NCBI GenBank assembly: GCA_035294855.1
Contig: DATGKD010000179.1
Location: forward strand, 1-22,597
Source of the DNA: DATGKD01 sp035294855
GTDB lineage: Bacteria > Actinomycetota > Acidimicrobiia > Acidimicrobiales > UBA8190
Reading direction: 5' to 3'
Length of the DNA: 22,597 nt
The position numbers and the translations under genes are program-made. Below the pieces are notes generated by a model, which saw only the letters and a program-made list of their open reading frames with translations, was not told the DNA's origin and made no database searches. Positions 6,849 to 12,901 of this stretch are shown one piece after another (within the stretch, counting starts at the first letter, position 1; every line of letters begins with the position of its first letter).

Positions 6849-7367
6849 TCAGACCGTTGCTTCCAGCCCCAGGGTGAACCCGGCCAAGAAGGTGTCCGCC
6901 TCCCGCATGCGGGGGTAGCGGTCCGCGAGCCGCCGGAACCGGGCCGAATGGGTGGGCTCGACGAGGTGGGCGAGCTCGTGGACCAGGACGGCGTCGAGGA
7001 CCCAACCGGGCACCGTCCGCAGCCGGTCCGAGATCCGGATCTCGCCCGTCCGTGACGTGCACGACCCCCACCGGTGGCGCTGGTTGCCCACCCACCGGAT
7101 CGACCTCGGGCGTACGCCGCCCAGGTACCGGTCCGCGAGCTGCGCGGCCCGCAGCTCGAGGTCCCGGTCGTTGGCCGAGACGTGGGGGCGCTGCGCGAGG
7201 ACCCTCTGCACGAGGCCCTCGACGAGCTCGTCCCGGTCGGCGCGCGACAGTCGAGCCGGCAGGATGACGACGACCCGACCGTCCTGCCAGAAGCCGCTGG
7301 CCGTCTTCTTCCGGCGCGGGCTCGTGCGGACCTCGACGGGAGGCCGCGTCTGCCGACGGCCGCTCAT
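6849..7367 (-). CDS. YgjP-like metallopeptidase domain protein (M48/DUF45)
   Basis: 172 residues, ATG at 7367. Zinc site: HELAH at 130-134 with a third histidine at 140 (HELAHLVEPTHS), the spacing of the YgjP/WLM group (HExxH-x5-H). RWGSCTSRTGEIRIS (99-113) is the second family hallmark. The N-terminus is Arg/Lys-rich. No signal peptide or membrane segment is seen, so it is cytoplasmic. The gene is convergent with the acyl-CoA operon and reads the same way as the DUF3817 gene, with 221 bases between. Members of this family are often described only as YgjP-like hydrolases; the natural substrate is not known. The ribosome site is weak (GGGGTG close to the start). Confidence 0.88.
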   Translation of the reverse strand: MSGRRQTRPPVEVRTSPRRKKTASGFWQDGRVVVILPARLSRADRDELVEGLVQRVLAQRPHVSANDRDLELRAAQLADRYLGGVRPRSIRWVGNQRHRWGSCTSRTGEIRISDRLRTVPGWVLDAVLVHELAHLVEPTHSARFRRLADRYPRMREADTFLAGFTLGLEATV

Positions 7368-7531
7368 CGGTCACCCCGGCGACGGCTCGTGAGACCGTGC
7401 CGGTCACCGCGCGCCACAGGACCGCGCCAACTCGTGCCGTCGCTCTTCTGGTCGCGTCGTCGCGGGGCGAACCACCCCCCCAGGTGCATGTCCCTAATGA
7501 TGTCGATGAGATGTGACTGCGCAAGAGGGGA

Positions 7532-7548
7532 ACCAGAATTTTTCTGGT
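7532..7548. promoter_or_regulatory. 7-bp perfect inverted repeat with T3 spacer
   Basis: ACCAGAA-TTT-TTCTGGT in the 221-base gap between the metallopeptidase start (7367) and the DUF3817 stop (7589). On the minus strand it could be a weak terminator for the upstream pair, although the following TCCCCTCTTG is only moderately T-rich. It could equally be an operator for the metallopeptidase. It stands out as AT-rich in a GC-rich gap. Confidence 0.35.
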
Positions 7549-7588
7549 GACCGGTGTCTGTCGGTGGCGCCCGGGCTCTCGCCTTCGG

Positions 7589-7951
7589 TCACTCCGACGA
7601 CGGGGCCGCCGGCGGCCCCGAGTGCAGCTCCTCGCGCACCCGACGGGTGACGCGGCGCTCGACGACGAAGGTCAAGAACGGGACGAAGCCCGCCAGGGCG
7701 ACGACGAGGAGACGGGCCAGGGGCCACCGGTCGCGGCGCCCGAGGTCGTACCCGACGGCGAGGTAGATGATGTAGAGGAAGCCGTGCACCGGCCCCACGA
7801 CGCCCACCACCCCCGGGTGACCGGCCGCGAACTGCAGCGGCACGCCGATCAGCACCAGGACGAGGAGCGCGGTGCCGACGACGTAGGCCAGAACCCGGTA
7901 GCGCAGCAGCGCCCGCTCGAGTGCCCCCGTGTCAGGCGCCGCGCTCACCAT
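7589..7951 (-). CDS. DUF3817 family membrane protein
   Basis: 120 residues, ATG at 7951-7949 overlapping the stop of the upstream gene (TGA 7947-7945) in the arrangement ATGGTGA, so translation is coupled. Three hydrophobic segments are visible: about 20-42 (VLAYVVGTALLVLVLIGVPLQF), 50-68 (VVGPVHGFLYIIYLAVGY) and 80-96 (ARLLVVALAGFVPFLTFVV). HGFLYIIYLAVGYDL and FVPFLTFVVERRVTRRVRE are the DUF3817 hallmarks. It is an inner-membrane protein; the family is common in actinobacteria and its biochemical function is unknown. The tail (LHSGPPAAPSSE) is probably cytoplasmic and disordered. Confidence 0.88.
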   Translation of the reverse strand: MVSAAPDTGALERALLRYRVLAYVVGTALLVLVLIGVPLQFAAGHPGVVGVVGPVHGFLYIIYLAVGYDLGRRDRWPLARLLVVALAGFVPFLTFVVERRVTRRVREELHSGPPAAPSSE

Positions 7952-8361
7952 CGCTTGCGCCGGCCGCTCGTGCCAAGGGCGGCCAGGTAGTCGTTGTACT
8001 CGGCCAGGGCGGCGTCCTCGTCCGGCGCGTCGTCGGGCCGCCGGCCGGGGGCTTGTTCGCACTGCGGGCTCCGCTCGGGTCGAACGACGGCTGCGGGCGC
8101 GCCGTGGGCCGGGACAGGGGCGTCGGCGACGGGCACCGGGGCGGGGGCATCGCGGAGCGCGGGTTCGTGCCACAACCGCCACCACATGTAGAGCGCGTAG
8201 CCCGCGAACACGGGCCATTCGAACGTGTACGCCCAACTGAGCGTGTTGCCCGACAGGGCCCTCGACGCCTGCCACCAGGCCAGGGCCAGGCACCCCGGCA
8301 CCACCACCGCGGCGCACACGTGCAGTGAGACCCGGTGCCGGGTGGCAGAGGGAGGGCGCAC
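7945..8361 (-). CDS. Small membrane protein of unknown function
   Basis: About 138 residues from a GTG at 8361-8359. Two hydrophobic segments: residues about 11-33 (SLHVCAAVVVPGCLALAWWQ) and about 42-58 (AYTFEWPVFAGYALYMWW). The phrase YTFEWPVFAGYALYMWWRLWHEP recalls a conserved, unnamed actinobacterial membrane protein that commonly sits beside DUF3817 genes. A Pro/Ala-rich, probably disordered middle follows, then an acidic helix (DEDAALAEYNDYLAALG) and a basic end (SGRRKRW). No function can be assigned. It forms an operon with the DUF3817 gene. The open frame extends far upstream, but that part is the shadow of the exporter gene on the other strand. Confidence 0.75.
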   Translation of the reverse strand: MRPPSATRHRVSLHVCAAVVVPGCLALAWWQASRALSGNTLSWAYTFEWPVFAGYALYMWWRLWHEPALRDAPAPVPVADAPVPAHGAPAAVVRPERSPQCEQAPGRRPDDAPDEDAALAEYNDYLAALGTSGRRKRW

Positions 8362-8367
8362 GCTCAA

Positions 8368-8373
8368 AGGGTA
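8368..8373 (-). promoter_or_regulatory. Candidate -10 for a leaderless transcript
   Basis: On the minus strand TACCCT (TANNNT) ends 6 bases before the GTG at 8361, and there is no Shine-Dalgarno, so transcription would begin at or next to the start codon. Leaderless mRNAs with a -10 at this distance are common in actinobacteria. The divergent gap (8362-8496) must also hold the exporter promoter, which I could not place. Confidence 0.4.
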
Positions 8374-8496
8374 CCGACGGTCGTCGGGGCGCACCCTCTG
8401 GGCACGCCGGGGCCGCGATCCTGGACATGGATGCGGGCACGAAGGAGACTTCCAGGCCGAGCCGCTACGGGCGTCCATCTGGGGGGGACCACGGAC

Positions 8497-10089
8497 GTGT
8501 CCGCGAGGAGACCAAGCACTGCGTCCGCCGATGGTCACGCGGCCGGGCTCGAGCGTCGGTGGTGGACCCTCATCGCGGTGTGCGGCGCCACGTTCATGCT
8601 GCTGGTGGACATCACGATCGTCCAGGTGGCGTTGCCCACGATGCAGCGCACCCTCCATGCCAGCTTCACCCAGCTGCAGTGGGTCATCTCGGCCTACGCA
8701 CTCAGCCTGTCGGCGCTGATCCTCACCCAGGGCTCGCTGGCCGACCGCTTTGGCCGCAAGCGCATCTTCGTCGCCGGGCTCGTGGTCTTCACGCTCGCCT
8801 CCCTGGCCTGTGCGCTGGCCCGCACCGGGAACGAGCTCATCGCGGCACGGGCCGTGCAGGGCGTCGGGGGGGCGGGGATGTTCGCCACGTCGCTGGCGCT
8901 CATCGGCCAGGAGTTCCAGGGATCGCAGCGCTCGACGGCGATCGCGGCGTGGAGCGCGACCGTCGGCGGCGCGGTCGCCGTCGGTCCCCTCGTGGGGGGC
9001 GCCCTCACCACCGGACTGGGCTGGCCCTGGATCTTCTACGTGAACGTGCCTGTCGGCGTGATCACGATCGCACTCGCGACGCGGATGGTGAACGTCAGTG
9101 ACCCGCATGCCACCCGGCTCGACTGGCCCGGCCTGGTGACCTTCTCGGGCGGGCTGTTCTTCTTGGTCCTCGGCCTCACCCGCGGCAACGACGACGGGTG
9201 GTCCAGCCGCGTGATCCTGTCGTACCTCGCCGCCGCCGGGGTGCTCCTCGTCGCATTCGTGATCGTGGAGTTCCGGCAAGAGCGACCGATGTTCGACCTC
9301 TCGCTGTTCCGCAAGCCGTCGTTCACGGGCGTGTCGATCGCCACGTTCGGCATCGGGGCGGGCATGTTCGCGTTGCTGCCCTACCTGACGTTGTATCTCC
9401 AGAACTACCTGGGCCTGTCCGCGCTCCAAGGCGGGCTGCGCCTGCTCCCGCTCACCATCCTCGCCTTCATCGTGCCGTTGGCGTCCCGTCCGGTGACCGA
9501 GCGGGTGCCGGCCGGCCTGGCGCTCGGCCTCGGCCTGGCGGTCGCAGGGGCCGGACTGGCCCTCTTCCACGGCTTGACGGTGACGTCGGCGTGGACTGCG
9601 CTCCTTCCCGGCCTCGTCCTCGGGGGCATCGGCATCGGCATCGCCAACCCCGCCATCGCCAAGGTCGCCCTCGGCGTCGTCGCTCCCCAGCGCAGCGGGA
9701 TGGCGTCGGGCATCAGCAACACCTTCAGGATCGGCGGGGTCGCGACCGGCGTCGCCGCGCTCGGTGCGGTGTTCCAGAGCCGTCTCGAGGCGTCGCTCCA
9801 CGGCTTGTCGGGCCACCCCGGCCACGTTCTCGCGCGCGCCGTCGCCGCGGGTGGTCCGCGCACGCCGGTGGCGTTGAGGGCCGGGCCTGCCGCCGTGGCC
9901 GCCGCCCGCCACGCGTTCATCGACGGCATGAACGACCTCGTGCTCGTGGGGGCGGTCACCGTGCTCGGCGGGGCGCTGTTCACCATCCTCGTGCGGCGCA
10001 AGGACTTCTACTCGCGGCGACTGGCCACCGGTCAACGCCTGCGGATCGAGAACGAGCCCCGACCCCTCGTGAGCGAGCCCGTCGGTTGA
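8497..10089 (+). CDS. MFS drug exporter, DHA2 (EmrB/QacA) type
   Basis: About 530 residues from the GTG at 8497, chosen because GGGGGGGA lies about 9 bases upstream and the first membrane helix begins about 25 residues in; further upstream codons give only shadow sequence. Motif D1 (LLVDITIVQVALPTM), motif A (GSLADRFGRKR) and the antiporter motif C (GGAVAVGPLVGGAL) are all present. The length suits 14 membrane helices, as in proton-driven multidrug antiporters. A soluble tail (RRKDFYSRRLATGQRLR onward) is cytoplasmic. A Gly/Pro/Ala-rich loop (about SLHGLSGHPGHVLARAVAAGG) precedes the last helix. It is followed after 17 bases by an alcohol dehydrogenase gene. No dedicated regulator is adjacent. 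Substrate unknown. Confidence 0.9.
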   Translation: MSARRPSTASADGHAAGLERRWWTLIAVCGATFMLLVDITIVQVALPTMQRTLHASFTQLQWVISAYALSLSALILTQGSLADRFGRKRIFVAGLVVFTLASLACALARTGNELIAARAVQGVGGAGMFATSLALIGQEFQGSQRSTAIAAWSATVGGAVAVGPLVGGALTTGLGWPWIFYVNVPVGVITIALATRMVNVSDPHATRLDWPGLVTFSGGLFFLVLGLTRGNDDGWSSRVILSYLAAAGVLLVAFVIVEFRQERPMFDLSLFRKPSFTGVSIATFGIGAGMFALLPYLTLYLQNYLGLSALQGGLRLLPLTILAFIVPLASRPVTERVPAGLALGLGLAVAGAGLALFHGLTVTSAWTALLPGLVLGGIGIGIANPAIAKVALGVVAPQRSGMASGISNTFRIGGVATGVAALGAVFQSRLEASLHGLSGHPGHVLARAVAAGGPRTPVALRAGPAAVAAARHAFIDGMNDLVLVGAVTVLGGALFTILVRRKDFYSRRLATGQRLRIENEPRPLVSEPVG

Positions 10090-10106
10090 GCAAGAATCCT
10101 GGGGCC

Positions 10107-11165
10107 ATGTCCGATCTCCCCGAGGTGATGCCCTCCGCGGTGTACCAGCGGCCGGGCGTCGTCGTGGTGGAGGACCGCCCGGTGCCGAAGCCGGGACCGG
10201 GACAGGTCCTCGTCGAGGTCGCCTTCTGCGGCATCTGCGGTTCGGACCTCCACCTGATGATCGAAGGCTGGGGCCAGGCCGGGACCGTGGGTGGGCACGA
10301 ATACACCGGGGTGGTCGCCGCCATCGGGGAGGGCGTCACCACGTGGTCGGTGGGGGACCAGGTGGTGTGCGGCCCGTCGCCGCGCTGCGGGGCGTGCCGC
10401 CGTTGCCGGGAAGGCAAGCCCTCCCAGTGCGAGCGGCGCTCGGGATCGGTCGACGGCCACTTCGACGGCGCCTTCGCCCGCTACTCGCTCGTCGACGCCC
10501 GTTCGCTGCTGGCCCTGCCAGAGGGGATGTCGCCGCGCGTGGCGGCGCTCGCCGAGCCGCTCGCGGTGGCGCTGCACGCCGTCACCCGTTCGGCCATCGT
10601 CCCGGGGGACAGCGCCATGGTCTTCGGGGCCGGTCCGATCGGCGCGCTGCTCACGGCGGCGCTCGTTGCCAGAAATATCGGGCCCGTGCTCGTGGTGGAG
10701 CCCGGGGAGCGACGGCGCCGGCTGGCCGCCGAGCTCGGCGCCACCGAGGTGCTCGTGCCCGACGACCTCGAGACGTTCGAGCGTTGGGAGCCCGAGAAGC
10801 TCGCCACCCGGGCGGTCGACGCCGTGTTCGAGTGCTCGGGCAAGCGGGCCGCCATGGAGGTCGGTTTCCAGCAGCTGCGGCGCGGCGGGCGCCTCGTCCT
10901 GGTGGGTGCGGGCATGGAGGCTCCCAGCTTCGACCCCAATCGGATGATCCTGAACGAGCTCGAAGTGAACGGCTCCTTCGTCTACGACGCCGACGGCTTC
11001 GAACGCGCCCTCGAGCTGCTCGGGTCGGGGGTGCTGCCCACCGACGTGTTGATCGACCCGGTCGACGTTCCCCTCGGCGGCGTGGGTGCGGCCATGCAGG
11101 CGCTCGCCACCGGCGACATCGCCGGCAAGGTCATGGTGACCCCGTCCGCACAGGGCCGCGGATGA
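10107..11165 (+). CDS. Zinc-dependent medium-chain alcohol dehydrogenase
   Basis: 352 residues, ATG at 10107. Catalytic zinc site: C44 in CGICGSDLH and H64-E65 in GGHEYTG. Structural zinc: C94, C97, C100 and C108 (C-x2-C-x2-C-x7-C). The Rossmann motif is VFGAGPIGALL, followed by VVEPGERRRR; the Glu after the second strand favours NAD over NADP. The family oxidises sugar alcohols, threonine, butanediol or other secondary alcohols; substrate cannot be read from the sequence. It lies 17 bases after the exporter and 67 bases before the VOC gene, so the three may be one transcript. The ribosome site is weak. Confidence 0.92.
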   Translation: MSDLPEVMPSAVYQRPGVVVVEDRPVPKPGPGQVLVEVAFCGICGSDLHLMIEGWGQAGTVGGHEYTGVVAAIGEGVTTWSVGDQVVCGPSPRCGACRRCREGKPSQCERRSGSVDGHFDGAFARYSLVDARSLLALPEGMSPRVAALAEPLAVALHAVTRSAIVPGDSAMVFGAGPIGALLTAALVARNIGPVLVVEPGERRRRLAAELGATEVLVPDDLETFERWEPEKLATRAVDAVFECSGKRAAMEVGFQQLRRGGRLVLVGAGMEAPSFDPNRMILNELEVNGSFVYDADGFERALELLGSGVLPTDVLIDPVDVPLGGVGAAMQALATGDIAGKVMVTPSAQGRG

Positions 11166-11232
11166 ATTCGATAGCGACGACGCGTCGCGCTCCGGGACCG
11201 GAAGGCGGCGCGCCCGATCCGGGAGGTGCTTC

Positions 11233-11688
11233 GTGACGCATCCCTACTACCCAAGCGGGAACCCGCGCTTCAACCACGTGGCGTTCAGCGTGCCCGCCGA
11301 CCTGCTGGACGAGACCAACCGCGCCGACATCTGCAAGTTCTGGGGCGAGGTGCTCGGCTTCGACGAAATGCCCATGATGACGATCGACCGCAAGCGTCTG
11401 ATCCTGTCGTGCGTGCATTGGGACCAGTTCATCTTCCTGATCGCCGAGGACGACCCGATGCGGTGTCCGCGCATGGACCATTTCGGGTTCGCCGTGGGGT
11501 CACGCGACGAGTTGGTCGGGGTTCGGGACCGGGCGGCCACCTACCGGGACAACGACCCCCGCGTGGACCTCATCGACCTGAAGGTCGACGACCAAGGGCC
11601 GATCAAGATCCACTCCATCTACGTGGGGTATCTCCTGCCCATGCTGTGCGAGCTCCAGTGGTGGGAGATGACCGGCGCGCCGTCCTGA
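11233..11688 (+). CDS. VOC-fold (glyoxalase/dioxygenase-like) protein
   Basis: 151 residues, GTG start with GGGAGG 6 bases upstream. NPRFNHVAFSVPADLL opens the first beta-alpha-beta module and CKFWGEVLGFDEMPMM is the characteristic helix and strand of the vicinal-oxygen-chelate fold. The second module starts at MDHFGFAVGS. Histidines near residues 15 and 78 are plausible metal ligands. The C-terminal half (IKIHSIYVGYLLPMLCELQWWEM) also fits the fold. Members include glyoxalases, extradiol dioxygenases, epimerases and resistance proteins; the specific reaction is unknown. The last three codons, including the stop, lie inside a 26-base tandem repeat, so the C-terminus (TGAPS) may be recent. Confidence 0.85.
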   Translation: MTHPYYPSGNPRFNHVAFSVPADLLDETNRADICKFWGEVLGFDEMPMMTIDRKRLILSCVHWDQFIFLIAEDDPMRCPRMDHFGFAVGSRDELVGVRDRAATYRDNDPRVDLIDLKVDDQGPIKIHSIYVGYLLPMLCELQWWEMTGAPS

Positions 11689-11790
11689 CCGCGCTCGCCA
11701 GCGCGCCGTCCTGACCGCGCTCGCCGGCACACAGTCCTGACCGCGCTCGCCTGCGCGCCCTCTTGACCGCGCTCGCCAGCGCGCCGTGAG
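11675..11790 (+). repeat. 26-bp tandem repeat, four units plus a partial
   Basis: Units begin at 11675, 11701, 11727 and 11753, with a partial fifth at 11779. Each carries the core TGACCGCGCTCGCC; the GCGCGCC(G/C)TC part varies and unit 3 is the most diverged. The first unit includes the stop codon of the VOC gene. GCGCT-CGCC-AGCGC at unit junctions can form short hairpins. There are no unique spacers, so this is a minisatellite and not a CRISPR array. Confidence 0.85.
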
Positions 11791-11839
11791 GCGCGTTCAG
11801 TCCCTGCGCGCCGGGGCCCGAGCGCCGCTCGGACGGTCG

Positions 11840-11952
11840 GGCAAAGAAAGACGGCGGGGCGGGAACCTGCTCGCCCCCGCCCCGCCAGTGCCCCCCGAGT
11901 GCGGCCGGTCAGGAGGTGGGCGGCACTCAACCGAACCGATCGCATGGGCGAC
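11840..11952 (-). ncRNA. Candidate small RNA with C-rich, anti-Shine-Dalgarno-like loop
   Basis: Read on the minus strand: a TACGAT -10 (11964-11959), then about 20 bases, then a hairpin with stem GAGTGC/GCACTC whose loop includes CACCTCCT. A G-rich linker follows, then an 11-bp GC hairpin (11853-11886) and a TCTTTCTTT tract. This promoter, C-rich loop and intrinsic terminator order resembles bacterial trans-acting sRNAs, and the loop matches the 16S anti-Shine-Dalgarno sequence. No convincing protein lies here on either strand. It is prediction only: no RNA family was recognised, and a simple terminator is the alternative. Confidence 0.35.
11853..11886 (-). terminator. Strong intrinsic terminator hairpin, minus-strand orientation
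   Basis: A perfect 11-bp stem (GGCGGGGCGGG pairing with CCCGCCCCGCC, 11853-11863 and 11876-11886) with a 12-base loop. The pyrimidine tract TCTTTCTTT follows on the minus-strand side (complement of about 11843-11850). On the plus side AGTGCCCCCC follows, not a T-run. Termination therefore points leftward, although no obvious minus-strand gene precedes it. Confidence 0.6.
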
Positions 11953-12011
11953 CACCCCATCGTAGTGCCGCGTGCGAGGTTCCGCCGGGGCCGGGCGCGA
12001 GGCTGTGAGCC

Positions 12012-12278
12012 GTGGTCGACGGCCGTAGACGTCGCAGCAAAGCTCGGCGCGAGCGTGCCCGGAGCCGCCGGCTCCAACCGATCCGGGGGGCGGCGGGCCG
12101 GCGGCTCGAGCGATCCGGGTTCGGTCGAGGCCGGGTGGTGAGCTTGTCGCGGTTCGCCACGGGACTCGTGGGTCCCCGCGGCACGACGAGGAGCCGGGTG
12201 ACGCGCGTCGTGCTCGCGTCCCTGCCCTTAGTTGTCATCGTCGTCGTCGTGGTCGCACGCGTCACCCGTCATCTCTGA
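12012..12278 (+). CDS. Possible small basic protein with C-terminal membrane segment
   Basis: 88 residues from a GTG at 12012. The first half is extremely Arg-rich (VDGRRRRSKARRERARSRR). The end carries one hydrophobic helix (VVLASLPLVVIVVVVVARV) and a short basic tail. That would suit a tail-anchored membrane peptide, but the basic part could equally be GC-rich noncoding sequence and the valine run reflects a GTC/GTG repeat near 12230-12256. A GAGG lies about 10 bases before the start. No family recognised. The remaining sequence of the 11689-12486 gap holds the tandem repeat, the sRNA candidate and the PHO box. Confidence 0.3.
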   Translation: MVDGRRRRSKARRERARSRRLQPIRGAAGRRLERSGFGRGRVVSLSRFATGLVGPRGTTRSRVTRVVLASLPLVVIVVVVVARVTRHL

Positions 12279-12392
12279 TCGTCGCCATTCCGCCAGCGAG
12301 ACCGTGTGCCCCGCATGGGTATGCCGGCTCCCCTCGACCGGGGACCGTGCCTCCTGCCGTCGGCGCGCGGCGGGTCGGGTCCGAGGGCACAT

Positions 12393-12421
12393 CGCGAACA
12401 GAAGGTGAACGTTTGGTAAAC
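12393..12421. promoter_or_regulatory. PHO box (three 7-bp units at 11-bp period)
   Basis: CGCGAAC (12393-12399), GGTGAAC (12404-12410) and GGTAAAC (12415-12421) are spaced exactly 11 bases apart. The reverse complement reads GTTTACC-N4-GTTCACC, the direct-repeat form bound by PhoP-type response regulators in actinobacteria. It lies 66 bases before the small helical protein gene and upstream of the PstS gene, so both are probably induced by phosphate starvation. Confidence 0.75.
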
Positions 12422-12486
12422 AGATCGCCGCGGGCAGGGTAGGTGAGGGCTCGCAGGCACCTCAGGGCGAAAGGGGCGGACCGGCG

Positions 12487-12852
12487 ATGGGGAGTGGCAC
12501 GCAGGGGCCCGGCGCCCGGTTCGCTCCCCTCGAGGCCGCCGCGCAGAGCCTCGGGAGCGCACTCGCCGCCCGGGACCTCGATGCCGGGACGGCGGCCGCG
12601 GACGCGGTCGTAGCGCTCACGAGCGACCTGCTCGTCGAGAGCGTCAGCCAGCACGATGCCGACCCCGAGGCCCAGGCCGAGCTGGTCGCCGCGCTGCACA
12701 CGTACAGGAACGCGGCGTTCGCATTCCGGCGTTTCGCCAAGGCGTCGGGGACGGGCGCCGACGCCTTGGCACTCGCGTGCGCCGAGCTGCTCGGACAAGG
12801 ACACGACCACCTCCGGAGATACGACGCCCACAAGGGCGATCACGATCGATAG
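12487..12852 (+). CDS. Unknown small helical protein in the PHO-box operon
   Basis: 121 residues, ATG at 12487, with AAAGGGG about 11 bases upstream. No signal peptide, membrane helix or cysteine pair is seen. The protein looks all-helical: heptad-like Ala/Leu stretches (FAPLEAAAQSLGSALAARDL, AELVAALHTYRNAAFAFRRF, ALALACAELLGQGHDHLRRY) and a His/Asp-rich tail (HDHLRRYDAHKGDHDR). The central region recalls small four-helix proteins, including PhoU-like bundles, but I cannot assign it. It sits directly after a PHO box and 49 bases before a PstS gene, so a role in phosphate scavenging or its control is an inference from place only. Confidence 0.7.
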   Translation: MGSGTQGPGARFAPLEAAAQSLGSALAARDLDAGTAAADAVVALTSDLLVESVSQHDADPEAQAELVAALHTYRNAAFAFRRFAKASGTGADALALACAELLGQGHDHLRRYDAHKGDHDR

Positions 12853-12901
12853 GGAACGAGGGCGGGGTATCGTCGACCGCAAGCACGAGCCTGTTCCGCC
12901 C

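Noticed and set aside
7945..10035. Minus-strand open frame of nearly 700 codons antisense to the exporter
   Set aside because: Only the last 138 codons look like protein; the rest mirrors the exporter gene and is full of His/Gln/Arg/Glu shadow composition.
11675..11790. Repeat cluster considered as a CRISPR array
   Set aside because: Units are directly adjacent with no unique spacers and no cas genes are near.
11853..11886. Terminator for the plus-strand VOC operon
   Set aside because: The T-rich tract is on the minus-strand side; on the plus side C-rich sequence follows.
11927..12265. Minus-strand Thr/Arg-rich open frame
   Set aside because: Low-complexity start and no motif; antisense of the GTC/GTG repeat.
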